The notes under the pieces were generated by a model, which was given only the letters and a program-made list of their open reading frames with translations, was not told the origin of the DNA and made no database searches. From the NCBI GenBank assembly GCA_038233075.1, contig JBBSMQ010000006.1:1-64000 (forward strand): DNA of 64,000 nucleotides, in the 5' to 3' direction. Positions 34,145 through 43,408 of the stretch are shown one piece after another (the first letter of the stretch is position 1; every line of letters starts with the position of its first letter). The translations under genes were made by a program, and so were the position numbers. The DNA is from Iamia sp038233075. GTDB taxonomy: Bacteria; Actinomycetota; Acidimicrobiia; Acidimicrobiales; Iamiaceae.

Positions 34145-35274
34145 GGAACCCGCTGACCGAGACCTTCGGGATCGAGTACCCGATCTTCGCCTTCTCTCAC
34201 TGCCGCGACGTCGTGGCCGCCGTCAGCAACGCGGGCGGCATGGGCGTACTGGGCGCCCTGGCCTTCTCGCCGGAGGACCTGGAGCAGGAGCTGACCTGGA
34301 TCGACGAACACGTCGGCGGTCGGCCCTACGGCGTCGACGTGGTGATGCCCGTCAAGACCGTCGACCGCGACGCCGGCATCGACGATGTGAGCGACATCGG
34401 AGCCCAGCTGCGGGCCCACATCTCCCAGGACCACTGGGACTACACCGACAAGATCCTCGTCGACCACGGCGTCGACGTGACCACCGATGGCAGGGACCTC
34501 GAGTCCGGAGCCGGTCTGGGCGCCGGGGTGCTGGGGTGGACCGCAGCCACCGGCGCCCCGCAGATCGACATCGCCCTGGCCCACCCCATCGCCCTGCTGG
34601 CCAGTGCCCTCGGGCCCCCGCCCAAGGCGGCCATCGACGCCGCCCACGAGCAGGGGGTGAAGGTGGCGGCGCTGATCGGGCGGGTGGAGCAGGCCGTCCG
34701 CGATGTCGCCCTGGGCGTCGACATCATCATCGCCCAGGGCTACGAGGCCGGCGGCCACACCGGCGAGGTCGCCTCCATGGTGCTCGTGCCCGACGTGGTC
34801 GACGCCGTCGATGTCCCCGTCCTCGCCGCCGGCGGCATCGGCTCGGGTCGCCAGATGGCGGCGGCCATGGCCCTCGGGGCCGCCGGGGTGTGGACCGGGT
34901 CCATCTGGCTCACCGTGGCCGAGAACGGCTCGTCTGACGTGGTCACCGAGAAGCTCCTGGCCGCGACCGCCACCGACACCGTGCGCTCACGGGCCTACAC
35001 CGGAAAGCCGGCCCGCCAGCTGCGCACCGCCTGGACCGACGCCTGGGAGGCACCCGAGTCGCCGGGCACGCTGCCCATGCCGCTCCAGTTCATCCTCAAC
35101 TCCTACGCCAGCCAGAAGATGGGGTCCGCACCGCCCCGTGAGCTGGTCGGCATGCCGGTCGGACAGATCGTCAGCCGCATGAACCAGGTGCGTTCCACCA
35201 AGCAGGTGGTCGTCGACATGGTCCAGGAGTACGTCGACGTCACCGAACGCCTCACCACCGACCTGGAAGGGTGA
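34141..35274 (+). CDS. Nitronate monooxygenase-family flavoprotein
   Basis: 377 residues, coupled to the ligase by an ATGA overlap. TIM-barrel features of the NMO/2-nitropropane dioxygenase family: IEYPIFAFSHCRDVVAAVSN with AGGMGVLGAL, the FMN-binding IIIAQGYEAGGHTGEVASMV, PVLAAGGIGSGRQMAAAMAL, and GAAGVWTGSIWL. Many family members in catabolic operons do not use nitronates but act as enone reductases or unknown FMN oxidoreductases. Position within a CoA-ester operon favours a lipid or isoprenoid substrate; that is inference. Confidence 0.88.
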   Translation: MRNPLTETFGIEYPIFAFSHCRDVVAAVSNAGGMGVLGALAFSPEDLEQELTWIDEHVGGRPYGVDVVMPVKTVDRDAGIDDVSDIGAQLRAHISQDHWDYTDKILVDHGVDVTTDGRDLESGAGLGAGVLGWTAATGAPQIDIALAHPIALLASALGPPPKAAIDAAHEQGVKVAALIGRVEQAVRDVALGVDIIIAQGYEAGGHTGEVASMVLVPDVVDAVDVPVLAAGGIGSGRQMAAAMALGAAGVWTGSIWLTVAENGSSDVVTEKLLAATATDTVRSRAYTGKPARQLRTAWTDAWEAPESPGTLPMPLQFILNSYASQKMGSAPPRELVGMPVGQIVSRMNQVRSTKQVVVDMVQEYVDVTERLTTDLEG

Positions 35275-35278
35275 TCCC

Positions 35279-36526
35279 ATGACCGCCACCGAGACCTCCC
35301 CGACCGAGACCGCCACCGACCGGTACACGATCATCTCGGCCGACTGCCACGCCGGGGCCAACCACCAGACCTACCGGGAGTACCTCGACCCCGCCTTCGT
35401 CGACGACTTCGACGCCTGGCGGGGCAAGTACAAGAACCCCTACAAGGACCTGGGCGACACGCGGAAGCTGCGCAACTGGGACGACGAGATGCGCAACGGC
35501 CAGCAGGAGGAGGACGGCATCGCCGGGGAGGTGGTGTTCCCCAACACGGTGCCCCCCTTCTTCCCCAGCTTCGTCCTCTTCGCCAAGCCGTCGACCGACG
35601 AGGAGTACCCCCACCGCCATGCCGGCATCCAGGCCCACAACCGGTGGCTGGTCGACTGGTGCGGCCAGTTCCCCGAGCGGCGGGCCGGCGTGGGCCAGAT
35701 CTTCCTCAACGACGTCGACGACGCCATCGCCGACGTGCACTGGATCAAGGAGCACGACCTGCGGGGCGGCATCCTCCTGCCCAACATCGCTCCCGATGTG
35801 AAGTGGGTCAAGCCCCTCTACGACCGGTGCTACGACCCGCTGTGGGAGGTGCTCCAGGACCTGCAGATGCCGGTCAACGTGCACAGCGGCACCGGCAACC
35901 CGGACTACGGCCCCTACCCCGTCTCGATGCTGCTCTACATCAACGAGGTGCCCTTCTACACCGAGCGCCCGCTGGTGCAGATGATCCTCTCCGGCGTCTT
36001 CGAGCGCTTCCCCCGCCTCAAGGTCGTCCTCACCGAGGCCGGCTGCGCCTGGGTGCCGCCGCTGCTCGAGAAGCTCGACTCGACCATCCGCAGCATCCGC
36101 GACACCGGGGCCACCGGCGAGATCCGCTACGGCGACGACCACGTCCTGCCCAAGGACGCCACCGAGTACTTCGCGCAGAACGTGTGGATGGGCGTCAGCC
36201 AGCCCCGCCAGGCCGACGCCGAGGCCCGGCACGTGATCGGCCTGGACAAGTTCATGTGGGGCAGCGACTACCCCCACGACGAGGGCACCTACCCCTACAC
36301 ACGCGAGAACCTGCGGGCCCGCTTCAGCGATGCCCCCGAGGCCGAGCTGCGCCAGATCCTGGCCGGCAACGCCGCCAAGATGTACGACTTCGACCTCGAC
36401 GCCCTCGCCCCGCTGGCATCCCGGATCGGGCCCACCGTCGAGGAGGTGGCCACCCCCATCGACGGCGTGCCCGACAAGACCCTCGACCGGCTCTCCGGCG
36501 ACATGGACAGCCAGGCCATCAAGTGA
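35279..36526 (+). CDS. Amidohydrolase family 2 (metal-dependent TIM-barrel hydrolase/decarboxylase)
   Basis: 415 residues from ATG 35279. N-terminal metal motif ADCHAG (Asp22, His24; the usual DxH), central NVHSGTG, VVLTEAGCAWVP, and C-terminal MWGSDYPHDEGTYPYTRENL with the conserved Asp. The end, RQILAGNAAKMYDFDL, is typical of the amidohydrolase-related (ACMSD-like) branch that includes decarboxylases and ring hydrolases. The TGA stop overlaps an intergenic repeat. The reaction is unknown, but the gene is embedded in a CoA catabolic operon. Confidence 0.9.
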   Translation: MTATETSPTETATDRYTIISADCHAGANHQTYREYLDPAFVDDFDAWRGKYKNPYKDLGDTRKLRNWDDEMRNGQQEEDGIAGEVVFPNTVPPFFPSFVLFAKPSTDEEYPHRHAGIQAHNRWLVDWCGQFPERRAGVGQIFLNDVDDAIADVHWIKEHDLRGGILLPNIAPDVKWVKPLYDRCYDPLWEVLQDLQMPVNVHSGTGNPDYGPYPVSMLLYINEVPFYTERPLVQMILSGVFERFPRLKVVLTEAGCAWVPPLLEKLDSTIRSIRDTGATGEIRYGDDHVLPKDATEYFAQNVWMGVSQPRQADAEARHVIGLDKFMWGSDYPHDEGTYPYTRENLRARFSDAPEAELRQILAGNAAKMYDFDLDALAPLASRIGPTVEEVATPIDGVPDKTLDRLSGDMDSQAIK

Positions 36527-36590
36527 GCGAGCGCAGCGAGCGAACCAGACAGCACGGGCCCTCCGACGACGGAGCGAGCGCAGCGAGCGG
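36525..36590. repeat. Two copies of the GAGCGAGCGCAGCGAGCG intergenic repeat
   Basis: Copies at 36525-36543 (overlapping the amidohydrolase stop codon) and 36572-36590, 28 bp apart. The same 18-base core occurs at 4406-4424. The internal pattern GAGCG..GCGAGCG can form weak hairpins. The elements sit in the only sizeable gap of this operon (36527-36662). Confidence 0.7.
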
Positions 36591-36662
36591 AGTCGACGGC
36601 GCTCATCGGCTCCGTGGGCGGGTCGACGGCCCGATGCCGGCCGACAGCGTGAGGACCAGCCG

Positions 36663-37559
36663 ATGACGGACCCGTCACCCACCTACGGCGATGAAGGCCG
36701 CGCCGCCCCGGTCGGCAACGGCCAGGAGCGGCCCTCCACCGTGCTGCTCGACGATCCGGCGCCGGGCGTCAGGCGCATCACCCTCAACCGACCCGAGAAG
36801 CGCAACGCCCTCAACCACGCCCTGCGGGGCGATCTCATCCAGGCCCTGCAGACCGCCGACGACGACCCCGACGTGAAGGTCTCCATCGTGAGGGGGGCGG
36901 GCACCTGCTTCTCGGCCGGCTACGACCTGGGCGGCGGCAACGAGGGCCTGCCCATGCCCCACTTCACCGCGGGCGGCGACGGGCAGTGGCCCCGGCACGT
37001 GACCGAGACCTGGATGGGCATCTGGGACCTGGCCAAGCCGGTGATCGCCCAGGTCCACGGCTACTGCCTGGCCGGGGGAAGCGAGCTGGCCACCGGCTGC
37101 GACCTCGTCTACGTGGCCACCGACGCCAAGATGGGCTACCCCGCGGTCCGCTTCGGCGTGCCCGACATGCACTTCCACGCCTGGCTCCTGGGCATGCGTG
37201 CCGCCATGGAGATGATGGTCACCGGCGACTCCATCTCCGGGGACGAGGCGGTGCGCCTGGGCTGGGCCAACCGGGCCTTCCCCGCCGAGGACCTCGACGA
37301 CGAGGTGGTCGCGGTGGCCCAGCGCATCGCCCTGGTCCCGAGCGACATCGTGGCCCTCAACAAGCGCACCGTGCACAAGGCCATGGACGCCATGGGCCTG
37401 CGGGCCGCCATCCGGGCCGGCACCGAGCTGTGCGCCCTCGGCACCAAGCAGGAGAGCTTCCTGGCCTTCCTCGAGCGCATCAAGGACGTGGGACTGAAGG
37501 ACGCGCTCCAGGAGCGCGACCAGCCCTTCCACGACTACCGCACCACCGCCTCGTCGTGA
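36663..37559 (+). CDS. Enoyl-CoA hydratase/isomerase (crotonase family) 2
   Basis: 298 residues from ATG 36663. ITLNRPEKRNALNHALRGDL, oxyanion strand CFSAGYDLGGGNEG, VHGYCLAGGSELATGCDLVY, and a long C-terminal helical region LNKRTVHKAMDAMGLRAAIR. It is larger than the crotonase at 17624, with a proline-rich N-terminal extension of about 25 residues. It is the last gene of the ligase-NMO-amidohydrolase operon, although the repeat-bearing 136-bp gap may hold a second promoter. Confidence 0.9.
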   Translation: MTDPSPTYGDEGRAAPVGNGQERPSTVLLDDPAPGVRRITLNRPEKRNALNHALRGDLIQALQTADDDPDVKVSIVRGAGTCFSAGYDLGGGNEGLPMPHFTAGGDGQWPRHVTETWMGIWDLAKPVIAQVHGYCLAGGSELATGCDLVYVATDAKMGYPAVRFGVPDMHFHAWLLGMRAAMEMMVTGDSISGDEAVRLGWANRAFPAEDLDDEVVAVAQRIALVPSDIVALNKRTVHKAMDAMGLRAAIRAGTELCALGTKQESFLAFLERIKDVGLKDALQERDQPFHDYRTTASS

Positions 37560-37599
37560 CCCGACCTGTCCCACCCGGGACGAGGGGGCGCGTCACTCG

Positions 37600-38143
37600 A
37601 TGACGACCAGCCGGCCGGACGCGGGCCCGGCCGGGGTCGAGGGCGCGGAGCCGGTTGCGGGTCGGTCGCGTCCGGGGGCAAGCGTGCTGCTGGTGTTCGT
37701 CGGGGTCCAGCTGGGCCAGGTGATGAGCACCCTCGACGGGACCATCGTGGCCACCGCCTTGCCCACCATCACCGACGAGCTGGGCGGCTTCTCCCGGGTG
37801 ACTTCTTCATTCCCCTGTTCGTGCAGGAGGTGGGGGGCGTGTCGCCCACCCGGGCCGGGTTCGCCCTGGCCCCGCTGATGTTCGGTGCCGCCGTCGGCAC
37901 GCTGGTCGCAGGCCGCCGGGTCGCTCGCTCCGGGCAGTACCGGGTCTGGCCTCGGGCCGGCTCGGCGCTGATGCTCGCTGGCGTGGTCCTCCTCTCCACC
38001 CTCGGTCTCGACACGCCCGTCGTGGTGGTCGGCGCCTTCGCCCTCGTGCTCGGCACCGGTGTGGGCTTCGTCATGCAGCCCTCGCTGCTCGCCGCCCAGA
38101 ACGCGTCGCCCTCGCGCCACCTGGGCACCGCCACCTCGACCGC
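37600..38143 (+). pseudogene. DHA2-type MFS exporter, internally deleted and truncated
   Basis: Residues from ATG 37600 give a proper first TM and motif (FVGVQLGQVMSTLDGTIVAT then ALPTITDELGGFSRV), up to 37799. At 37800 the sequence jumps, one frame over, to DFFIPLFVQEVGGVSPTRAG then FALAPLMFGAAVG, a segment normally about 230 residues later. It then runs to GFVMQPSLLAAQNASPSRHL and GTATSTA and stops matching at about 38143. Roughly half the transporter is missing, and the rest is out of frame. Confidence 0.8.
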
Positions 38144-38396
38144 GATAGGTCTGCACCGCGTGAGCGACGGTCGACCCGTCGGCGTCGGTGGCGGTGATCT
38201 CGGTGAAGATCAGCTCGCGGCGCCGGCGGACGGTGCGTGCTGTGCAGATCAGGTCGGACTGCTTGGCCGCACCGACGTACTGGACGCTCATGGTGACCGT
38301 CGAGGCCCGGGCGCCCCTGTCGAAGTCGTGGTTCGACCAGGCCGCCGCGGCCCCGGCGGTGTCGATGACCGAGGCGATCACCCCCCCGTGGTAGAA
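38143..38396 (-). pseudogene. PaaI-type hotdog thioesterase fragment
   Basis: Minus-strand coding segment GTFYHGGVIASVIDTAGAAA, then STVTMSVQYVGAAKQSDLIC and ELIFTEITATDADGSTVAHA. HGG-x8-D is the hotdog thioesterase active-site motif. The N-terminal 50 or so residues are missing at about 38396, and the C-terminus is cut after VQTYR at the exact point where the MFS fragment ends. The two genes are thus fused tail to tail at a deletion junction. Confidence 0.75.
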
Positions 38397-38499
38397 GGTG
38401 CCGCTCCCGGCCCGCGCGCCGCCGGCGGATCGCCGGGACCGGTCCGTCGGATGACCGCCGATCCTGCGGTCGTGCGACGGCCCTGGGTAGCGTGCGGGC

Positions 38500-39483
38500 A
38501 TGAAGGTGTTCGTGGCCGGTGCGACGGGTGCGGTCGGCAGCCATGCCGTGCTCGCCCTCGTCGATGGGGGTCACGAGGTCACCGCGGTGGCCCGGACCGA
38601 CGAGAAGGCGGCGACGCTGCGGGGCCAGGGAGCCACACCCGTCCGCGTGTCCATCTTCGACCCCGACGCGCTGACGGCCGCGTTCGCCGGTGTCGACGCC
38701 GTGGTGAAATTGGCCACTGCCATCCCGCCCCTGCATCGCTTCATGAGCACCAAGGCGTGGGCTGCCAACGACCGGGTCCGCATGGAAAGCTCCGCAGCCC
38801 TCGTCGAGGCGACCGGGGCCGCAGGCGTCGAGCGCTTCGTGCAGGAGTCGGTCGTGATGATCTACCGCGATGGCGGCAAGGACTGGATCGACGAGGACTG
38901 GCCGACGGACGGGTACCCGATGGCACGGGGCAACCTGGCCGCGGAAGCGAGTGCGGAGCGCGTCAGCCAGTCCGGGGGTGTCGGCGTCGTACTGCGCTTC
39001 GGGTGGTTCTGCGGGCCCGGCGCGACCCACAGCGAGCAGTTCCTGTCCTTCGCTCGGCACCACGTCTGCGTGCAGATGGGGCGCCCCGACACCTACGTCT
39101 CGTCGATCCACATGGCGGACGCCGGCGCCGGGGTAGCGGCCTCGCTGCACATCCCTGCGGGCACCTACAACCTGGTGGACGACGAGCCCCTGACCAAGCG
39201 CGCTTACGCCGATGCTCTGGCCGGGGCGGCGAAGACCCGTCCGTGGCTGCGCTACCCGGGCCGTCTGGCCCTGGCCTTCGGCGACCGCTCGACTCCGCTC
39301 ACCCGCTCGGTGCGGGCCTCGAACCGTCGGTTCAAGGAGGCGACGGGTTGGACGCCGACCTACCCGAGTGCCCGCGAGGGATGGCCCGCCACCGCCGCCG
39401 CGCTCCCTCAGGTGACCGACGCGGAGGACGACTTCGGCATCGGCCGCGCCTCCGCCGGCGACCGACGAGATCCCCGCCCATGA
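38500..39483 (+). CDS. NAD(P)-dependent epimerase/dehydratase-like extended SDR
   Basis: 327 residues from ATG 38500. The Rossmann motif VAGATGAVGSHAV is the GxxGxxG of extended or atypical SDRs. VDAVVKLATAIP, a catalytic-region YRDGGKDWIDEDWP and VLRFGWFCGPGATHSEQFL follow. The classical YxxxK is not obvious, so it may be an atypical reductase or a binding protein. Its stop overlaps the start of the next gene (ATGA), implying a two-gene operon with the LLM-type oxidoreductase. Confidence 0.85.
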   Translation: MKVFVAGATGAVGSHAVLALVDGGHEVTAVARTDEKAATLRGQGATPVRVSIFDPDALTAAFAGVDAVVKLATAIPPLHRFMSTKAWAANDRVRMESSAALVEATGAAGVERFVQESVVMIYRDGGKDWIDEDWPTDGYPMARGNLAAEASAERVSQSGGVGVVLRFGWFCGPGATHSEQFLSFARHHVCVQMGRPDTYVSSIHMADAGAGVAASLHIPAGTYNLVDDEPLTKRAYADALAGAAKTRPWLRYPGRLALAFGDRSTPLTRSVRASNRRFKEATGWTPTYPSAREGWPATAAALPQVTDAEDDFGIGRASAGDRRDPRP

Positions 39484-40400
39484 AGTTCTCGGTCACCTAC
39501 CCCCTCCTCACCGGACAGCACGATCCGGCGTTGGCCACCAAGGAGGCGATGGTCCGGTTCGCGCTGACTGCGGAACGGGCCGGTTTCGACGGTGTCGGTG
39601 TCACCGACCACCCCGCGCCGTCGCACCGCTGGTTGGAGGGAGGCGGCCACGATGCGTTCGATCCGTTCGTCGCGCTGTCGTTCTGCGCGGCGGTCACCGA
39701 TCGCCTGCGCCTCATCCCCAACATCCTGGTGCTGCCCTACCGCAACCCGTTCGTGGTCGCCAAGGCGGTCGCAACGCTCGACGCGCTGTCCGGGGGCCGG
39801 TTCACGCTGGCCGTCGCCGCCGGGTACCTCCGCAGCGAGTACCAGGCCCTGGGGGTCGACTTCGATGAGCGCAACGCACTGTTCGACGAGGCGGTGGAGG
39901 TCCTGTTCGGGATCTGGGCAGAGGACGACTTCGCCTACGAGGGGCGGCACTTCACGGCACGGGGGCAGACCGCGAACCCGAAGCCCGATCCCCCACCACC
40001 CATCTGGATCGGTGGCAACAGCCGCCTCGCCCGGCGGCGGGTGGCCCGGTACGGCGACGGCTGGAAGCCGTTCCCGGCGCCGAGGCCGCTCTCGACCACG
40101 GCCAAGACCCCGCCGCTCGAGTCGGTCGACGACCTCGCGGTGATGCTCGACGAGCTGTGGGGCTTCATGGCCGCCGAGGGTCGGGACCCCGACGAGCTCG
40201 ACATCACCTTCGCCACGTCGGCCGGTGGGAACCCCGGAAGCGACACCTTCGATGCCGACGCTCGCCTCGAGGCGCTGGCCGCACTCGCATCGCTCGGCGT
40301 CGCCTGGGCCGACGTGGGGGTGCCGGGCGATTCGCTGGACGCCGCCCTCGAGACCATCGAGGCCTTCGGTGCGTCGGTGATCGCGCCGCTCCGACGATGA
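39480..40400 (+). CDS. F420-dependent LLM-class oxidoreductase
   Basis: 306 residues from ATG 39480. KFSVTYPLLTGQHDPALATK, GFDGVGVTDHPAPSHRWLEG, LIPNILVLPYRNPFVVAKAV, and LSGGRFTLAVAAGYLRSEYQ are signatures of the TIGR03619-type F420 luciferase-like family. PPPIWIGGNSRLARRRVARY binds the cofactor region. It differs from the LLM gene at 3061 in length and motifs. No operator of either family lies upstream of this pair. Confidence 0.88.
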   Translation: MKFSVTYPLLTGQHDPALATKEAMVRFALTAERAGFDGVGVTDHPAPSHRWLEGGGHDAFDPFVALSFCAAVTDRLRLIPNILVLPYRNPFVVAKAVATLDALSGGRFTLAVAAGYLRSEYQALGVDFDERNALFDEAVEVLFGIWAEDDFAYEGRHFTARGQTANPKPDPPPPIWIGGNSRLARRRVARYGDGWKPFPAPRPLSTTAKTPPLESVDDLAVMLDELWGFMAAEGRDPDELDITFATSAGGNPGSDTFDADARLEALAALASLGVAWADVGVPGDSLDAALETIEAFGASVIAPLRR

Positions 40401-40419
40401 CGGTCCCGCTCGCGCCGCG

Positions 40420-40746
40420 GGATGCGGGATCAGGATCGGATGAGGGCTCGACATCCTCGACGCGATGGTCGACCCCTGCGAGCTGGCACAACCGGTTGCA
40501 GCAGGCGGCGATGCTCTCGACGTCCTCCGGTCGCCCGTCGAGCATGTCGCGCTCGCCGGAGACGCCGTGATCGAGGGCGGCCAACGACCCCCAGGCCACA
40601 TCGCCCGCGTTGACCCAGGTGACAGGGAATCGGAGGTACCGGGTGATCTTGCCCCGCAGCCCCGCCAGCACCACCCGGTTGAAGCTCGTGGCCGCAAGGG
40701 CCCGACTGGGGACAGGACTGGGCCCGTAGATCGCGCCCGGGTGGCA
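40420..40746 (-). pseudogene. NAD-dependent epimerase/reductase (extended SDR), C-terminal fragment
   Basis: Minus-strand frame HPGAIYGPSPVPSRALAATS then VVLAGLRGKITRYLRFPVTW, VNAGDVAWGSLAALDHG, and GERDMLDGRPEDVESIAACC matches the second half of dihydroflavonol-reductase-like SDRs. The Rossmann N-terminus is absent: at about 40746 the sequence switches to the plus-strand CoA ligase. The C-terminal end is also unclear. It fills the gap 40401-40740. Confidence 0.7.
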
Positions 40747-42225
40747 GGTGTGGTCACCTACGGGGAGCTGGGGGCCGAGGCCAACCGGCTCGTCCACGGC
40801 TTCCGAGAGCTGGGCGTGGCGCCGGGCGGCGGGATCGCCATCGTCATGCCCAACTCGGTCGACGTGCTGGCCCTCTCCTTCGCCGCCCTCCAGGCCGGGT
40901 GGTACCTGACGCCGATCAACCACCACCTGGTCGGCCCCGAGATCGCCTTCATCGTCGAGGACTCCGAGGCCGACGTGTTCGTGGGCCACGAGCGCTTCGC
41001 CGAGGCGTGCGTGGCGGCGGCCGAGGAGATCTCGCTGCCGGCCGACCGCTGCTTCTCCGTGGGCGAGGTGCCCGGCTTCCGACGCCTCGCCGAGGTGTCC
41101 GAGGGCCAACCCGCAGCGCAACCTCCGGACCGGACCGCGGGTCAGGCCATGCACTGCACCTCGGGCACCACCGGACGCCCCAAGGGTGTGCGCCGCCAGC
41201 TCACTGGAGTGTCGCCGGACGCCGCGGCCGTCTTCAGCCAGTACTTCCTCGGCATGTTCGGCGTCACGCCCGGAGACGACAACGTCCACCTCTGCGGCTC
41301 GCCGCTCTACCACACCGCGGTGCTGGCGTTCGCGGGCGCCTCTCTGCACATGGGCCATCCCGTGGTGCTCATGGACCGCTGGACGCCGGAGTCGATGCTG
41401 GCGCTCATTGAGGAGCACCGTGTCACCACCAGCCACATGGTGCCCACCCAGTTCCACCGCCTGCTGGCCCTGCCCGACGAGGTGAAGGCCCGCTACGACG
41501 TGTCGTCGACCCGGTCGATGGTCCACGCCGCGGCGCCCTGCCCGGTCGAGATCAAGGCGCGCATGCTCGACTGGTGGGGGCCGTCGATCTGGGAGTACTA
41601 CGCCGCGACCGAGGGCGGCGGCACCGTCGTCAGCCCCGAGCAGTGGCTGGCGATGCCCGGCACCGTCGGCCTGCCGTGGCCGTCGTCGGAGATCCGGGTG
41701 CTCGACGACGACGGCCAGGACGCTCCGACGGGGGAGCCGGGCACCGTCTACATGAAGCTGGCCACAGCCGACTTCGAGTACTTCAAGGACCAGGACAAGA
41801 CCCAGGCCAACAGGACGGCCGGCTTCTTCACCGTCGGCGACGTCGGGTACCTCGACGAGAACGGCTACCTGTTCCTGAACGACCGCAAGAGCGACATGAT
41901 CATCTCGGGTGGGGTCAACATCTACCCGGCCGAGATCGAGGGCGCGTTCCTCACCCACCCCGGGGTGGCCGATGCCGCCGTCTTCGGCATCCCACACGCG
42001 GACTGGGGAGAGGAGATCAAGGCGGTCATCGAGCCCGCACCGGGAGTTGACCCGGGCGACGACCTCACCGCCGAGCTGGTGGCGCACTGCGCCGGCCGGC
42101 TGGCCCGCTTCAAGCTGCCCAGGTCGATCGACTACATCGACGAGATGCCACGCGACCCCAACGGCAAGCTCTACAAGCGCCGCCTCCGCGACCCCTACTG
42201 GGCCGACCGCACCACCGCCATCTGA
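40741..42225 (+). CDS. Acyl-CoA synthetase / CoA ligase, 5' end lost
   Basis: The recognisable protein starts at VVTYGELGAEANRLVHGFRE (GTG at 40741 or 40750). The 30-40 residues that normally precede this are missing, replaced by the SDR fragment on the other strand. The rest is complete: P-loop CTSGTTGRPKGVRRQL, YYAATEGGG, FFTVGDVGYLDENGYLFLND, SGGVNIYPAEIEGAFLTHPG, catalytic Lys in RDPNGKLYKRRL. The catalytic residues are intact, so partial function is possible, but promoter and ribosome site were probably lost. It is a different subgroup from the other three ligases. Confidence 0.75.
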   Translation: MAGVVTYGELGAEANRLVHGFRELGVAPGGGIAIVMPNSVDVLALSFAALQAGWYLTPINHHLVGPEIAFIVEDSEADVFVGHERFAEACVAAAEEISLPADRCFSVGEVPGFRRLAEVSEGQPAAQPPDRTAGQAMHCTSGTTGRPKGVRRQLTGVSPDAAAVFSQYFLGMFGVTPGDDNVHLCGSPLYHTAVLAFAGASLHMGHPVVLMDRWTPESMLALIEEHRVTTSHMVPTQFHRLLALPDEVKARYDVSSTRSMVHAAAPCPVEIKARMLDWWGPSIWEYYAATEGGGTVVSPEQWLAMPGTVGLPWPSSEIRVLDDDGQDAPTGEPGTVYMKLATADFEYFKDQDKTQANRTAGFFTVGDVGYLDENGYLFLNDRKSDMIISGGVNIYPAEIEGAFLTHPGVADAAVFGIPHADWGEEIKAVIEPAPGVDPGDDLTAELVAHCAGRLARFKLPRSIDYIDEMPRDPNGKLYKRRLRDPYWADRTTAI

Positions 42226-42284
42226 CCTGTCGCGCCGGTCCGGAAGGACACCCCTGACCCTCGACTCAGCGATAGTCTTTCCAC

Positions 42285-43379
42285 ATGGTCGAGTCGAGCC
42301 CCTTCCCGTTCCACGGCCCGCTCGAACCGGGGACCTTCTCGGGACGCGACGAGCTGCGTCGCGACCTGGCCCGTCGGCTCACCGAGCACCGGCCGACCGC
42401 CCTGCTCGGACCGCGTCGCTACGGCAAGACCAGCGTGTTGCGCCAGGTCACCGTCGATCTGGGCGAGGTCGGGTTCGCCACCGTCTGGGTGGACCTCTAC
42501 GAGATGGGTTCGATGGCCGACGTCGTGAGCGCCGTGGACCAGGGGATGGCCGCGACCCGTGGATCGCTCCGGGCCTCCCTCGACCGACTGGCGGGGTCCA
42601 TGTCGTTCAAGCTCGGGGTCCTCGGGTTCGAGCTGGCGAAGGGGCCCCGCGACCGGCCCGAGCCGTCGGTGCTGTTGCGCACGCTGGTCCAGCTGCTGGT
42701 GCGCACCGCCGAGAAGCAGCCGCTGATCCTTGTCCTCGATGAGTTCTCCGGCCTCGATGGCGTCGACCACGCCGCCGGGGTGTTCCGCACCCAGCTGCAG
42801 CACCACTACCGCGAGCTGGGCATCGTGTTCGCCGGATCGCAGCCGTCGGTCATGTCCATGATGTTCTCCGACCGGGCCCAACCCTTCTTCGCCCAGGCCG
42901 ACCTCATCGAGATGGGGCCCTTGACCGACACCGAGGTCATCGAGGCCGTCCATCGGGGCTTCACCGAGACGGGTCGCGATGTGGGGCCCCTCGCGGGCCG
43001 TCTCGCGGCGGTGGCCGAGGGCCACCCCCAACGGGCCATGCAGCTCGCCGACGCGGTGTGGCAGCTTGTCGAACCCGGCAGCCAGGCCGATGACGCCGAC
43101 TGGGCCGATGCGTTGGAGGCGGTGCGGACGTCGGTCGACAGCGGGTCGGAGCGCCTGTTCGCGCTGCTGCCGACGGGCCACCAGAAGGTGCTGCGAGTGG
43201 TGGCTGGCGGGGGCAGTGTCTATGGGACGGCCGGCGGGTCGATGTCGCTGTCACCCGGCACCGCCCGGGCCGCGGTCTCGGCCCTGCTCGGATCCGGCTA
43301 CCTGGTCCGCCGCGACCAGCGCCTGGCCGTCGTCGATCCCCTCCTCGCCGACTGGGTCCGCCGCCGCTTCCCGCTCTGA
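42285..43379 (+). CDS. AAA/STAND-type ATPase with C-terminal winged-helix-like domain
   Basis: 364 residues from ATG 42285. Walker A LGPRRYGKTS (41-50), Walker B LILVLDEFSGL (147-157), a sensor-like FAGSQPSVMSMMF, and the arginine-rich Rx5RF region. The layout resembles the ATPase_2/AAA_14 group of archaeal-type stand-alone ATPases of unknown role. The C-terminal about 90 residues (HQKVLRVVAGGGSVYG ... LSPGTARAAVSALLGSGYLV) look like a winged helix. An imperfect dyad (CTCGACTC 42260-42267, GAGTCGAG 42291-42298) flanks the start codon. It is convergent with the MazF gene; no functional partner is evident. Confidence 0.8.
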   Translation: MVESSPFPFHGPLEPGTFSGRDELRRDLARRLTEHRPTALLGPRRYGKTSVLRQVTVDLGEVGFATVWVDLYEMGSMADVVSAVDQGMAATRGSLRASLDRLAGSMSFKLGVLGFELAKGPRDRPEPSVLLRTLVQLLVRTAEKQPLILVLDEFSGLDGVDHAAGVFRTQLQHHYRELGIVFAGSQPSVMSMMFSDRAQPFFAQADLIEMGPLTDTEVIEAVHRGFTETGRDVGPLAGRLAAVAEGHPQRAMQLADAVWQLVEPGSQADDADWADALEAVRTSVDSGSERLFALLPTGHQKVLRVVAGGGSVYGTAGGSMSLSPGTARAAVSALLGSGYLVRRDQRLAVVDPLLADWVRRRFPL

Positions 43380-43408
43380 GAGGTCCAGTCCCGTCCTCCA
43401 CTCTGAGC

